From assembly GCF_038433155.1 (NCBI RefSeq), contig NZ_JBCDMW010000021.1, positions 127,933 through 191,932 of the forward strand: 64,000 nt of DNA. The letters are read 5' to 3'. The notes under the pieces were generated by a model that did no database searches, was not told the origin of the DNA, and saw only the letters and a program-made list of their open reading frames with translations. The translations under genes were made by a program, and so were the position numbers. This document shows positions 56,101 to 64,000 of the stretch, piece after piece; the first letter of the stretch is position 1; each line of letters begins with the position of its first letter. Source of the stretch: Luteococcus sp038433155 (lineage in GTDB: Bacteria; Actinomycetota; Actinomycetes; Propionibacteriales; Propionibacteriaceae).

Positions 56101-57846
56101 ATGACCACCCAGAACCAGTTCGGAACCCGCCCGCAGCAGGGCATCCCCGTCCAGCAGCCCAGCCCGATGCCGTTCGGCCGCTACACCGCCTTTGAGCCCG
56201 TCGACGTGCCGGACCGCACCTGGCCCACCCAGAAGATCACGCAGGCCCCGCGCTGGCTGTCCACCGACCTGCGTGACGGCAACCAGGCCCTGATCGACCC
56301 GATGACCCCAGCCCGCAAGCGCAAGATGTTCGACCTGCTGGTGAAGATGGGCTACAAGGAGATCGAGGTCGGCTTCCCGTCGGCCTCCCAGACGGACTTC
56401 GACTTCGTCCGTAGCCTGATCACCGACGACGCCATCCCCGATGACGTGCAGATCTCCGTGCTGACCCAGGCCCGGGAGGACCTGATCGAGCGGACCGCGC
56501 AGAGCCTGGTGGGCGCCAAGCGGGCCAACATCCACATGTACAACGCCACCGCGGAGCTCTTCCGTCGGGTGGTCTTCAAGGTGAGCGAGGCCGAGTGCAT
56601 CGCCCTGGCCACCCGCGGCACCGAGATGGTGCTCAAGCACGCAGAGGCCAACCTGGGCGACGTGGAGTTCGGCTACCAGTACAGCCCGGAGATCTTCACC
56701 CAGACGCCCACCGACTTCGCCGTGGAGGTCTGCAATGCGGTGGCCGACGTGTGGCAGCCCAGCGAGGGCCGCGAGATCATCTTCAACCTGCCCGCGACGG
56801 TGGAGATGAGCACCCCCAACACCTACGCCGACCAGATCGAGTACTTCGGACGCAACATCCGCAACCGGGAGCACGTCGCCATCAGTCTGCACCCGCACAA
56901 TGACCGCGGCACCGCCGTCGCGGCCACCGAGCTGGGCATGATGGCCGGCGCGGACCGGGTGGAGGGCTGCCTGTTCGGCCACGGCGAGCGCACTGGCAAT
57001 GTTGACCTGGTCACCCTGGGCCTGAACCTGTTCAGCCAGGGGATCGACCCGCAGATCGACTTCGGCAACATCGACGAGATCCGCCGCACCGTGGAGTACT
57101 GCACCGGCCTGCCGGTGCACCCGCGCCACCCCTACGCCGGTGACCTGGTCTACACCGCCTTCTCCGGCAGCCACCAGGACGCCATCAAGAAGGGGCTGGA
57201 GTACCTGGAGAAGGCCGCCCAGGAGCTGGGCAAGAACATCCACGAGATCGCCTGGGAGGCTCCCTACCTGCCGATCGATCCGCACGACGTCGGCCGCAGC
57301 TACGAGGCCGTGATCCGGGTCAACAGCCAGTCCGGCAAGGGCGGCATGGCCTACCTGATGAAGACCGACCACAAGCTGGACCTGCCGCGCCGGCTCCAGA
57401 TGGAGTTCAGCCGGGTGGTGCAGCAGCACACCGACACGGAAGGTGGCGAGGTGAACTCGGCGCAGCTGTGGGAGATCTTCTCCGCGGAGTACCTGCTGCG
57501 TGACCAGCCGCTGAAGCTGGGGGAGACCTCCACCGCCAGCCAGGCCGGGGTGCACACCATCACCGCGCAGGTCACCTGGCAGGGCAAGGAACAGACCATC
57601 ACCGGTGAGGGCAATGGCCCGGTCTCGGCCTTCGTCGACGCGCTGGGCAACCTGGGTATCGACCTGCGGGTGCTGGACTACACCGAGCACGCGCTGACCG
57701 CGGGTGGCGACGCCCAGGCCGCCGCCTACGTCGAGTGCGAGGTGGGTTCCGAGGACGACGCCCACATCGTCTGGGGCGTCGGAATTGACCCCGACATCAT
57801 GACCGCCTCCCTGCAGGGCGTCGTGAGTGCCGTGAACCGCATGTGA
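56101..57846 (+). CDS. leuA: 2-isopropylmalate synthase
   Basis: The 581-residue enzyme condenses acetyl-CoA and 2-oxoisovalerate in the first step of leucine synthesis. The catalytic TIM barrel has STDLRDGNQALIDPMTP, EVGFPSASQTDFDFV, ISLHPHNDRGTAVAA (metal HxH... region) and FGHGERTGNVDLVTLGLNL. A C-terminal LeuA allosteric dimer domain (about 445-581) has GEGNGPVSAFVDALG and is the site of leucine feedback inhibition. The first 30 residues are the extended N-terminus of the long LeuA type. ATG 56101 follows AGAGGAGC. Expression is probably attenuated through the leader peptide upstream. Confidence 0.97.
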   Translation: MTTQNQFGTRPQQGIPVQQPSPMPFGRYTAFEPVDVPDRTWPTQKITQAPRWLSTDLRDGNQALIDPMTPARKRKMFDLLVKMGYKEIEVGFPSASQTDFDFVRSLITDDAIPDDVQISVLTQAREDLIERTAQSLVGAKRANIHMYNATAELFRRVVFKVSEAECIALATRGTEMVLKHAEANLGDVEFGYQYSPEIFTQTPTDFAVEVCNAVADVWQPSEGREIIFNLPATVEMSTPNTYADQIEYFGRNIRNREHVAISLHPHNDRGTAVAATELGMMAGADRVEGCLFGHGERTGNVDLVTLGLNLFSQGIDPQIDFGNIDEIRRTVEYCTGLPVHPRHPYAGDLVYTAFSGSHQDAIKKGLEYLEKAAQELGKNIHEIAWEAPYLPIDPHDVGRSYEAVIRVNSQSGKGGMAYLMKTDHKLDLPRRLQMEFSRVVQQHTDTEGGEVNSAQLWEIFSAEYLLRDQPLKLGETSTASQAGVHTITAQVTWQGKEQTITGEGNGPVSAFVDALGNLGIDLRVLDYTEHALTAGGDAQAAAYVECEVGSEDDAHIVWGVGIDPDIMTASLQGVVSAVNRM

Positions 57847-57849
57847 CAA

Positions 57850-57875
57850 GGCCTCGACAGGCTCGGCCGCCGTGG
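57850..57875 (+). repeat. Copy of dispersed palindromic repeat after leuA
   Basis: A 26-bp segment starting GGCCTCGACAGG and ending GCCGCCGTGG is identical to bases 34829-34854 inside rsmE and differs at two bases from 30325-30350. It begins 4 bp after the leuA stop and runs into the terminator hairpin. Confidence 0.8.
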
Positions 57876-57895
57876 TGGGGTCCACCGCGGCGGCC
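57865..57895. terminator. leuA-uppS hairpin terminator
   Basis: GGCCGCCGTGGTGG (57865-57878) pairs with CCACCGCGGCGGCC (57882-57895), 14-bp arms with one G-T-type mismatch and a 3-nt loop, between convergent leuA and uppS. A T-rich run (gttgtcgttgt) follows on the plus strand. Confidence 0.75.
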
Positions 57896-57939
57896 GTTGT
57901 CGTTGTGGTGGGGTCGCGGCCGTCGTCCTGGACTCGTGA

Positions 57940-58749
57940 TCAGCCCTGCTGCGCGGTGACCTCGTTCGGGATGGCGCCACCGAAGCGGCGGTCCCGGTTC
58001 ACGTACAGCTCGACGGCCTGCCACAGGTCCCGACGGTCGAAGTCCGGCCACAACTGGTCCAGGAAGACCATCTCCGCATAGGCCGACTGCCACAGCAGGA
58101 AATTGCTGGTGCGCTGCTCGCCCGACGAGCGGACGAACAGGTCCACCGGCGGGATCTCCGGGCAGTACAGGTGCTGGCTGATGGTGCGTTCGGTGATCCG
58201 GTCGGGGTCCAGCTTGCCGTCGCGGGCCAGCCGGGCGATCTCCCGCACCCCGTCGGCAATCTCGGCCTGGCCACCGTAGTTGCAACAGAACTGCAGCGTC
58301 AGGGTGGTGTTGTCCTTGCTCTGCTCCTCGGCCGCCTTGAGCTCCTTGATCACGCTCTTCCACAGCCGCGGCACCCGGCCGGCCCAGCGCACCCGCACGC
58401 CCAGTTCGTCGAAATTGTCCCGACGCCGGTGGATCACGTCCCGGTTGAAGCCCATCAGCCAGCGCACCTCGTCGGGGGAGCGCTTCCAGTTCTCCGTGCT
58501 GAAGGCATAGGCGGACAGGTAGGGGATCCCCAGCTCGATGGCGCCCTCGATCACGTCGAACAGGCTGGCCTCACCGCGGGCATGGCCGTCGGTGCGCTTC
58601 AGCCCGCGCTGCTTGGCCCAGCGGCCATTGCCGTCCATCACGATGGCGACGTGCTGGGGCAGTGCCTTGCGCTCGATCTGTGGCGGCCTGGCACCCGACG
58701 GGTGCGGCGAGGGGCTGCGCTTGACGGGGAACTTGGATGTGGTGGGCAC
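57940..58749 (-). CDS. uppS: Isoprenyl diphosphate synthase (undecaprenyl/decaprenyl type)
   Basis: The 269-residue cis-prenyltransferase makes the lipid carrier for cell-wall synthesis. Motifs: HVAIVMDGNGRWAKQRG (D39), SAYAFSTENWKRS, LQFCCNYGGQAEI, DLFVRSSGEQRTSNFLLWQ (with a Ser-Ser-Gly in place of the usual T-x-G) and AEMVFLDQLWPDF. The N-terminus is about 20 residues longer than in Gram-negative enzymes, with Ser/Pro-rich sequence. GTG 58749 is the start. In many actinobacteria uppS follows recO; here recO is 4.2 kb away in the opposite orientation. Confidence 0.95.
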   Translation of the reverse strand: MPTTSKFPVKRSPSPHPSGARPPQIERKALPQHVAIVMDGNGRWAKQRGLKRTDGHARGEASLFDVIEGAIELGIPYLSAYAFSTENWKRSPDEVRWLMGFNRDVIHRRRDNFDELGVRVRWAGRVPRLWKSVIKELKAAEEQSKDNTTLTLQFCCNYGGQAEIADGVREIARLARDGKLDPDRITERTISQHLYCPEIPPVDLFVRSSGEQRTSNFLLWQSAYAEMVFLDQLWPDFDRRDLWQAVELYVNRDRRFGGAIPNEVTAQQG

Positions 58750-58907
58750 CCACTGAGCCTAGCGCCGTGGCTGCCCGCCCGAGAGGATCCGGCAGCGAGG
58801 GTCCAGTCTGAGAAGAGCCTGAGGTGCGGCCCGGGATGATTCTCAGGAAAGGGCTAGTGTTTCCCTCGGCCGTGCACGTCGGGTGCCGGTTTCGATCTGG
58901 AGGATCC

Positions 58908-59708
58908 ATGAAGAAGTACACCAAGCTGGCCATGCCGTTGCTGGCCGGCGTGGCCACCGCGCCGCTGGTGGGCCTGGCCGGCGCCGACGTCGCCCACGCC
59001 GGTGGCTCCGAGCGGGTCATCACCGCCTACACCACCGGCTACACGTGGTTCGACAACACCCCCGTGGGCTCCGCCGAGATCGCCCACCCGGTGATCCACT
59101 CGTCGGCCGGCGGCACCGGGACCTACCAGAACCCGATCACCCTGGCGACGGCCACCGGGCGCTTCCCGGCCGGCACCCGCTTCTACGTGCCGAACATGCG
59201 CCGCTACTTCATTGCCGAGGACATCGGCGGCAACCAGATGCACAATCCTCCGGCGGGCGCCTCGGCGTGGCTGGACCTGTGGATCGACGGCCAGGGCGGC
59301 AGCGCCAGCGGTGCCAACCGGTGCGCGATGGCCATCACCGGCAACCACAAGGTGATCGTCAATCCCCGCCCCGGCTACGCCGTGCAGGCCGGCCGGGTCT
59401 ACACCGGCACCTGCCACGGGAACTTCGGCGAGCGCGTGGTGGGCGGCTCGGTGACCAGCTCCGTGAAGGCCACGAAGCCCGCCACCAAGGCCAAGACCGT
59501 CAAGGCCAAGACCACCAAGGCCAAGACGGTGAAGAGCCCGGCCGGGCGGGCCAGCGCGCACGGCAGCCATGTGGTTCGCTCGGGCGACACCCTGTCCAAG
59601 ATCGCCCGCAAGCACGGCACCACCTGGCAGAAGCTGTACCAGCTGAACCGCGGCACCCTGCACAACCCGAACATGCTCAAGGTGGGCCAGCGCCTGGTTC
59701 TTGGCTGA
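58908..59708 (+). CDS. Secreted LysM protein with a 3D/double-psi-barrel-like domain
   Basis: The 266-residue protein has a signal peptide (1-31, cleavage after AHA). A domain at about 36-170 follows, with FPAGTRFYVP, FIAEDIGG (D105) and LDLWIDG (D123, D127). These three segments resemble the 3D/double-psi beta-barrel fold of wall-lytic transglycosylases such as Rpf partners and YocH. Then comes a Lys/Thr/Ala-rich linker with repeats of KAKT (188-212) and a C-terminal LysM (220-265: VVRSGDTLSKIARKHGTTW), which binds peptidoglycan. It probably cuts or binds the cell wall. ATG 58908 follows GGAGG. A strong terminator follows the gene. Confidence 0.85.
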   Translation: MKKYTKLAMPLLAGVATAPLVGLAGADVAHAGGSERVITAYTTGYTWFDNTPVGSAEIAHPVIHSSAGGTGTYQNPITLATATGRFPAGTRFYVPNMRRYFIAEDIGGNQMHNPPAGASAWLDLWIDGQGGSASGANRCAMAITGNHKVIVNPRPGYAVQAGRVYTGTCHGNFGERVVGGSVTSSVKATKPATKAKTVKAKTTKAKTVKSPAGRASAHGSHVVRSGDTLSKIARKHGTTWQKLYQLNRGTLHNPNMLKVGQRLVLG

Positions 59709-59728
59709 GTTCCTGACGCCAGACGCGC

Positions 59729-59763
59729 CGACGGGGCGGCCCCACACCGGGGCCGCCCCGTCG
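59729..59763. terminator. Strong hairpin terminator between LysM and glutamate-synthase-like genes
   Basis: Perfect 15-bp arms CGACGGGGCGGCCCC (59729-59743) and GGGGCCGCCCCGTCG (59749-59763) enclose a 5-nt loop between two convergent genes. No T-run is present; it is likely bidirectional. Confidence 0.85.
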
Positions 59764-59779
59764 TGCCGTACCGGCAGTC

Positions 59780-61381
59780 CTATCCCGACGCCTCGGTGTG
59801 GGCGGAGTTGTCGACGGCCTCGTGCTGGACCACCTCGTCGGTGCCGGGCTGCTCGTCCTGTGCCCGCATGATCCGGGTGATCTCGTCGCGGATCTGCTCG
59901 CCGGGCATGCCCCAGCCCTCCCGGTAGCCGTAGATCTCGGCCAGGCCCTGGTGCCCGGTGGTGCCGTGCAGGATGTCGACGTCGTGCGGGCCCAGCAGCG
60001 CCGGGTGGTCGACGCCGGCCGCCTCGGAGACCTTCAGCAGGTCCCGCCGCAGGGTCTGGACATAGCGGGCCAGGCGTTCTGCCTTGCCCTGCGGCTCCAG
60101 GCCGTGTGCCAACCACTTGTTCTGGGTGGCGACGCCGGTGGGGCACTCGTCGGTGTGGCACTTCTGGGCCTGGATGCAGCCGATGGCCAGCATGGCCTCC
60201 CGGGCGACGTGCACCATGTCCGCGCCCAGGGCGAAGGCGACGATCGCGTTGTCCGGCAGGCCCAGCTTGCCGGAGCCGATCCACACCACGCGGTCGGTCA
60301 GTCCCCGCTCGGCGAAGATCCGGTAGACCTCGGTGAAACCCACCCGGAAGGGGTAGGCGACGCTGTCGGAGAAGACCAGCGGTGCCGCGCCGGTGCCGCC
60401 CTCACCGCCGTCGATGGTGATGAAGTCCACCCCGCGGGTGCCGTCGGCCATCTTCTCGGCCAGTTCCCGCCAGAAGTCCAGGTCACCGACGGCGGACTTG
60501 ATGCCCACCGGCAGGCCCGTCCGCTCGGCCACGCGCTCCACGAAGTCCAGCAGCTCGTCGATGCTGCGGAAGGCGGTGTGCCGCGACGGGCTCACCACAT
60601 CCTTGCCCTCCTGGACGCCACGGATCCGGGCGATCTCCGCGTTCACCTTGGCGCCGGGCAGGTGACCGCCCAGGCCGGGCTTGGCGCCCTGGCTGAGCTT
60701 GATCTCGATGCAGCGCACCGGGGCGGACTCCACGACGCCCACCAGCTTCTCCAGGTCGAAATTGCCCTCGGCGTCGCGGCAGCCGAAGTAGCCGGTGCCG
60801 ATCTGCAGCATCAGGTCACCGCCCTGACGGTGGTGGTCGGACAGGCCGCCCTCGCCGGTGTTGTGCATGAAGCGCGCCAGCCTGGCGCCCTTGTTGATGG
60901 CCTGGATGGCCTGCGGGCTGAGCGAACCGAAGCTCATCGCGGAGACGTTGACCACCGAGTTGGGGCGGAAGGCCTTGCGTCGCCCGCGGGGGCCGCCCAT
61001 CACCTTGGCGCAGGGCACCGGGCGGCTCGGGTCCAGGTGCAGCGGGGAGGCGGGCACGACGTCGGCGAAGGTGCGGTGCTTGACGATGGGGTAGGAGGAG
61101 TTCTCGACGTCGTTGTCCGTGCCGAAGCCGAAGTAGTTGTTCTGCCCCTTGGAGGAGGCGTAGACCCAGCGACGCTGGTCCCGGCTGAACGGGCGCTCCT
61201 CGTCATTGCCGGTGACGATGTACTGGCGAAGCTCCGGCCCGATCGCCTCCAACCCGTAGCGAGCGCGGGCAATGATCGGGAAGTTGCGTCGGAGCGCATG
61301 CTTGGTCTGGATCATGTCCTGGGCGGCGAGCGCCGCCAGGGTGGCGGCGGCTGCTCCTGCTGCGGTCTTCTTGAGGCTCAT
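59780..61381 (-). CDS. FMN-binding glutamate synthase-family protein, membrane anchored
   Basis: The 533-residue protein corresponds to the FMN/3Fe-4S synthase domain of glutamate synthase as a stand-alone protein. Features are SAMSFGSLSPQAIQAINKGAR, the glycine-rich KPGLGGHLPG, FITIDGGEGGTGAAPLVF and the cluster cysteines in CIQAQKCHTDECPTGVATQ. An N-terminal hydrophobic helix (residues 6-22) may anchor it to the membrane. It lacks the glutaminase and GXGXG domains, so it is unlikely to make glutamate on its own. Related proteins in archaea and bacteria have uncertain activity. It stands alone on the minus strand. Confidence 0.88.
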   Translation of the reverse strand: MSLKKTAAGAAAATLAALAAQDMIQTKHALRRNFPIIARARYGLEAIGPELRQYIVTGNDEERPFSRDQRRWVYASSKGQNNYFGFGTDNDVENSSYPIVKHRTFADVVPASPLHLDPSRPVPCAKVMGGPRGRRKAFRPNSVVNVSAMSFGSLSPQAIQAINKGARLARFMHNTGEGGLSDHHRQGGDLMLQIGTGYFGCRDAEGNFDLEKLVGVVESAPVRCIEIKLSQGAKPGLGGHLPGAKVNAEIARIRGVQEGKDVVSPSRHTAFRSIDELLDFVERVAERTGLPVGIKSAVGDLDFWRELAEKMADGTRGVDFITIDGGEGGTGAAPLVFSDSVAYPFRVGFTEVYRIFAERGLTDRVVWIGSGKLGLPDNAIVAFALGADMVHVAREAMLAIGCIQAQKCHTDECPTGVATQNKWLAHGLEPQGKAERLARYVQTLRRDLLKVSEAAGVDHPALLGPHDVDILHGTTGHQGLAEIYGYREGWGMPGEQIRDEITRIMRAQDEQPGTDEVVQHEAVDNSAHTEASG

Positions 61382-61484
61382 GTGACGATCCTCACCCGGG
61401 ACGTTGGATCAAGACCAGAGCTGTTCGCCGTCGGCATGATGACCAACAGGTGACGGCTCAGCCCTGTCGGTCACCTGCGATTCA

Positions 61485-62834
61485 TCAGTCGGGCGCGATG
61501 GTGAACAACAGGTAGTCCTCCATGGCCTTGAGTTCCGCGGTGCCGTGTGAGTGGTACCACGCGGCCCAGCCGTCCTCCTCCTCGTGGGCGGGGGTCCAGG
61601 CCTGTTCGAACCAACCCTTTACCCGCTCGAAGTCCTCGGGCCCCGTCTGGCCGGGGTCGAAGGCCACGCGCAGGTGGTTGAACCGGGACTCGTCGTCGGC
61701 GTTGCCCTCCAGTGCCCATTGGAAGGCGCCCAGGGGGTTGGGGAGGACAACGTCGTTCCCCTCGTTGCGGTCCATCGGGTCGATCTGGCTGTCCGTCGGC
61801 ATCCGAAGGAGGCGGGCGAGGGCGTCGATGTTCTCGACGGTGAAGTCGTACTCGCCGTCGAGGATCCTGCTGGCCGTTTCCACCGCGGCCTGCACCTCGG
61901 GCGTCGCCTCGGCGGGCTGGGTGAACAGCTCATCCGAGACTTGCTCGGCCGGCTGCTGCGACGGGGGTTCCAGGCGCATCCGCACCCACTCATCCTCCAA
62001 GAACATGTGAACAGTCCAGTCGTTGATCAGCCAGACCCGCTCGTCGCCGTGATCGTCGAGGCATTCACCATAGGTCTCCTCCAGGACACAGACCAGCTCG
62101 TCGAAGAGCGAATCGAGGTCGCGTTCTGGCCAGTCCTCGGCGATGAAGGGGTTGAGGGAGAGCATCTCGAATCGCGCGTCCGAGAGGTCGGAGCGGATGG
62201 CTGAGACCACGAAGGGGGCCTCGCGACGGTCGAATTCCACCAGCACCGGCATCTCCGGCACCAGACACACCGGTTCGACCGCGTTCAGCAGGCGGCACAG
62301 CCGCCAGGTCTCGGGCTCGCTGGCCAGCAGCTCACGCAGGGCAATGGTGACGGTGTCGATGATCTCGATGCAGCCGTCGGTGATCTGCTCACTGGTGGGA
62401 GGGGCGGTCTGCTGGTGACGGAAGTTCTCGGCGACAACGCTCAGCGAGAGCGAGCCCAGGCTCTGCACCAGTTCGAAGTCATGCCCGGTGGGCATCCGCC
62501 ACACCCGACGGCAATTGCACGGCACATAGCGCACCGTGCCCACCGGATTCCCGAACTGCTCGGTGGCCGCGGCATCTGCGGCGGCGAAGGCCTGGTCCAG
62601 GTCCGCGTCGGTGATCAGGGTGCCGAAACCCTGCACGGTGCCGTCCTCGGCCTTGAAGGCGAACCGCTCGCCGTCGGGAAACTCCACGCCCTTGACGCGC
62701 AAGCGGCCCAGCGGTGACGCGCCAACACGCTTGGCCAGCTGCTTCACCGAAGCCACCCGCCAGTCGAAGGGGGGCTCGGACAGTTGGTGGAGACGACGGA
62801 TGGTCTGGTCCAGCTGCGGCAATGGATTGGACAT
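61485..62834 (-). CDS. Hypothetical protein of 449 residues
   Basis: I do not recognise this soluble, acidic protein. There is no signal peptide or membrane helix. Notable are a Cys pair in PCNCRRVWRMPTG (about 108-120), several WxxW-type segments (e.g. EDGWAAWYHSHG near the C-terminus), and an acidic linker (PPSQQPAEQVSDEL) that separates two halves of about 270 and 150 residues. Base composition is a little less GC-rich than its neighbours. It lies between the glutamate-synthase-like gene and recO, divergent from recO, and 103 bp from the former. It could be a late addition to this region. Confidence 0.7.
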   Translation of the reverse strand: MSNPLPQLDQTIRRLHQLSEPPFDWRVASVKQLAKRVGASPLGRLRVKGVEFPDGERFAFKAEDGTVQGFGTLITDADLDQAFAAADAAATEQFGNPVGTVRYVPCNCRRVWRMPTGHDFELVQSLGSLSLSVVAENFRHQQTAPPTSEQITDGCIEIIDTVTIALRELLASEPETWRLCRLLNAVEPVCLVPEMPVLVEFDRREAPFVVSAIRSDLSDARFEMLSLNPFIAEDWPERDLDSLFDELVCVLEETYGECLDDHGDERVWLINDWTVHMFLEDEWVRMRLEPPSQQPAEQVSDELFTQPAEATPEVQAAVETASRILDGEYDFTVENIDALARLLRMPTDSQIDPMDRNEGNDVVLPNPLGAFQWALEGNADDESRFNHLRVAFDPGQTGPEDFERVKGWFEQAWTPAHEEEDGWAAWYHSHGTAELKAMEDYLLFTIAPD

Positions 62835-62916
62835 GCGTCCAGCGTAGGGATGGCGCGGGTCACCACTGGTGGCTGCGCGGGGGCATGGGGCGTGGGGCTC
62901 GTGACAGAATCCATGG

Positions 62917-63765
62917 GTGCCTACCTACCGTGATGAAGCCGTCGTGCTGCGCACCCACAAGCTGGGTGAGGCGGACCGGATCATCACCATGTTGTCCCGG
63001 CAGAACGGGAAGGTGCGGGCCGTGGCTCGCGGGGTGCGGCGCACGTCGTCCAAGTTCGGCGGCCGGTTGGAGCCGTTCAGTCATGTGGACGTGCAGTTCG
63101 CCACCGGGCGTGCCCTGGACGTCGTTGCCCAGGTCGAGAGTCTGCACGCCTTCGGCGAGCCGCTGCTGGCCGACTACGACGCCTACTGCTGCGGGCAGGT
63201 GATGTTGGAGACCGCAGACCGGCTGGTGGCCGAGGAGCGCGAACCGGCGTTGCAGCAGTACCGGCTGCTGGTCGGGGCCCTGCGGGTGTTGGGGGAGGGC
63301 ACCACCGACGGACCGCGACCCGCGACCATGGTGCTGGACTCCTACCTGTTGCGTGCGCTGGCGGTGGCCGGCTATGCGCCCGCGCTGGAGGCCTGCGCCC
63401 GGTGCGGCACCGACGGGCCGCACCAGTTCTTCAACCCCTCGGCCGGCGGAATGGTGTGCGTGGACTGTCGCCCGCCCGGCTCCGCCCGGCCACGGCCCGA
63501 GACCATCGGCTACCTGCAGGCCCTGCTGACCGGCAGCTGGGAACAGACCCGCGACGTGGAGAGTCCCCGCCAGCGGGAGGGCAGTGGACTGATCCAGGCC
63601 TTCGTCCAGTGGCACCTCGAGCGCGGGTTGCGCTCGATGCCCTATGTGGAAAGACACACCACGGACAGGAGTTTGCAGGGCCAGCGCAATGAGGCGGGGC
63701 ACCGCGCGGGAGGGCACAACGAGGAGCGGCGGAAATCCTCAGGCCCGGCGCCCCGTCAGTTCTGA
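62917..63765 (+). CDS. recO: DNA repair protein RecO
   Basis: The 282-residue protein loads RecA at gaps through the RecFOR pathway. The OB-fold N-terminus (YRDEAVVLRTHKLGEADRIITML, VRAVARGVRRTSSKFGGRLEPF), the helical middle and a four-Cys zinc finger (CARCG, then CVDC) are present, ending QWHLERGLRSMPYVER, the usual C-terminus. About 36 further residues, Arg/Gly/His-rich and of no recognisable family, follow before the stop. The GTG at 62917 is the start. uppS, its common partner, is 4.2 kb away. Confidence 0.93.
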   Translation: MPTYRDEAVVLRTHKLGEADRIITMLSRQNGKVRAVARGVRRTSSKFGGRLEPFSHVDVQFATGRALDVVAQVESLHAFGEPLLADYDAYCCGQVMLETADRLVAEEREPALQQYRLLVGALRVLGEGTTDGPRPATMVLDSYLLRALAVAGYAPALEACARCGTDGPHQFFNPSAGGMVCVDCRPPGSARPRPETIGYLQALLTGSWEQTRDVESPRQREGSGLIQAFVQWHLERGLRSMPYVERHTTDRSLQGQRNEAGHRAGGHNEERRKSSGPAPRQF

Positions 63766-63889
63766 GTGGTTCGAAGGCACGGGTCCGCAGCCACTGGTCA
63801 GGGGTCACTGCTGCGACAAGCGCTCCTTCGGCTTGTGGGCCACTGGCAAAGCACTCCCTCTGGGACATCGCCTGGGACTGCCCCGGGTT

Positions 63890-64000
63890 TGGTTGACACT
63901 GACATCTCAGGTCCGTGAGGGCCTGGTGAGAGGATGTATGTCATGCCCAAGCCCCATCCCCAGGAGTTCCGCGACGACGTGATCGCGATCGCCCGCAAGG
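63890..64000 (+). mobile_element. Left end of an IS3-family insertion sequence (truncated by window)
   Basis: The sequence from about 63890 leads into the first codons of a transposase gene. The exact terminal repeat cannot be set without the right end; the segment starting TGGTTGACACTGACATC is a plausible end. It is 125 bp or so downstream of recO. Confidence 0.5.
63943..64000 (+). CDS. IS3-family transposase OrfA, 5' end only
   Basis: Only 19 residues are present: MPKPHPQEFRDDVIAIARK. This is the characteristic start of IS3-family OrfA helix-turn-helix proteins (MPKxYPxEFRxDVVxxAR). A GAGAGGA ribosome-binding site precedes the ATG at 63943 by 8-10 bp. The remainder lies beyond the window, so intactness and the OrfB part cannot be judged. 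Confidence 0.7.
   Translation, partial: MPKPHPQEFRDDVIAIARK

Noticed and set aside
1..64000. tRNA or rRNA genes
   Set aside because: I looked for T-arm-like and rRNA-like segments between genes and saw none I could support. A covariance-model scan would be the decisive test.

Overview
This window is about 64 kb of very GC-rich DNA carrying a densely packed, typical actinobacterial gene set. The single-copy housekeeping genes appear in an order familiar from Actinobacteria: comEA-comEC-holA-rpsT-lepA-hemW-(DUF3097)-hrcA-dnaJ-rsmE, then phoH-ybeY-(CBS protein)-era, leuA, uppS and recO. DUF4192, DUF3097 and DUF5709 proteins, DnaA boxes of the form TTGTCCACA, many GTG starts and leaderless-looking starts fit a high-GC Gram-positive. 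The membrane/cupredoxin/NirK fusion and the overall mix suggest a member of the Propionibacteriaceae, but that family-level call is inference. This is chromosomal backbone, not plasmid or phage; the only transposon trace is the start of an IS3-type transposase gene at the right edge.

The backbone is broken up by accessory blocks. (1) 1-5.8 kb: a DUF4352-like membrane protein, a DUF4192 protein, a degenerate sugar-kinase-like protein, a SufR-like regulator and a large copper nitrite reductase fusion. (2) 5.9-9.3 kb: competence genes comEA and comEC. (3) 9.4-12.5 kb, minus strand: three translationally coupled genes for an N-formylglutamate amidohydrolase-like enzyme, a DUF1704/MATCAP-type metallopeptidase and a GshB-like ATP-grasp ligase. 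I regard this as the best candidate for an undescribed pathway. (4) 14.2-18.0 kb: a DesKR-type two-component system with an ABC-2 exporter and a heptanucleotide tandem repeat in front of the permease. (5) 20.0-27.0 kb: transport genes (AGCS symporter, GntP permease, a sugar ABC importer without its ATPase) and a rhomboid protease. (6) 28.5-31.9 kb: DUF3097, an inositol monophosphatase-like enzyme, a metallo-beta-lactamase-fold hydrolase and a PIN/Phd toxin-antitoxin pair.

(7) 32-36.4 kb: hrcA under a CIRCE operator, dnaJ, rsmE carrying two in-frame copies of a palindromic 69-bp repeat, and tgt. A yhhQ-type queuosine-precursor transporter lies nearby at 39.6 kb. (8) 36.5-41.9 kb: PAC2, a small membrane protein, GNAT, nucleoside hydrolase, DUF5709 and a proline iminopeptidase homologue lacking part of its cap domain. 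(9) 42.0-47.5 kb: five overlapping genes (DUF1611 P-loop protein, an ABC exporter with a dead ATPase domain, an Ala-rich/Asp-tailed membrane protein, a histidine kinase and an OmpR-type regulator), which look like one uncharacterised sensing module. (10) 47.5-50.9 kb: putA. (11) 51.3-64 kb: phoH, ybeY, CBS protein, era, a short unknown gene, a leuA leader peptide and leuA, uppS, a LysM wall protein, an FMN glutamate-synthase-domain protein, a 449-residue unknown and recO.

No rRNA, tRNA, CRISPR array or prophage was recognised. Functional calls come from motifs read by eye; start codons are choices based on overlap, ribosome-binding sites and family length.
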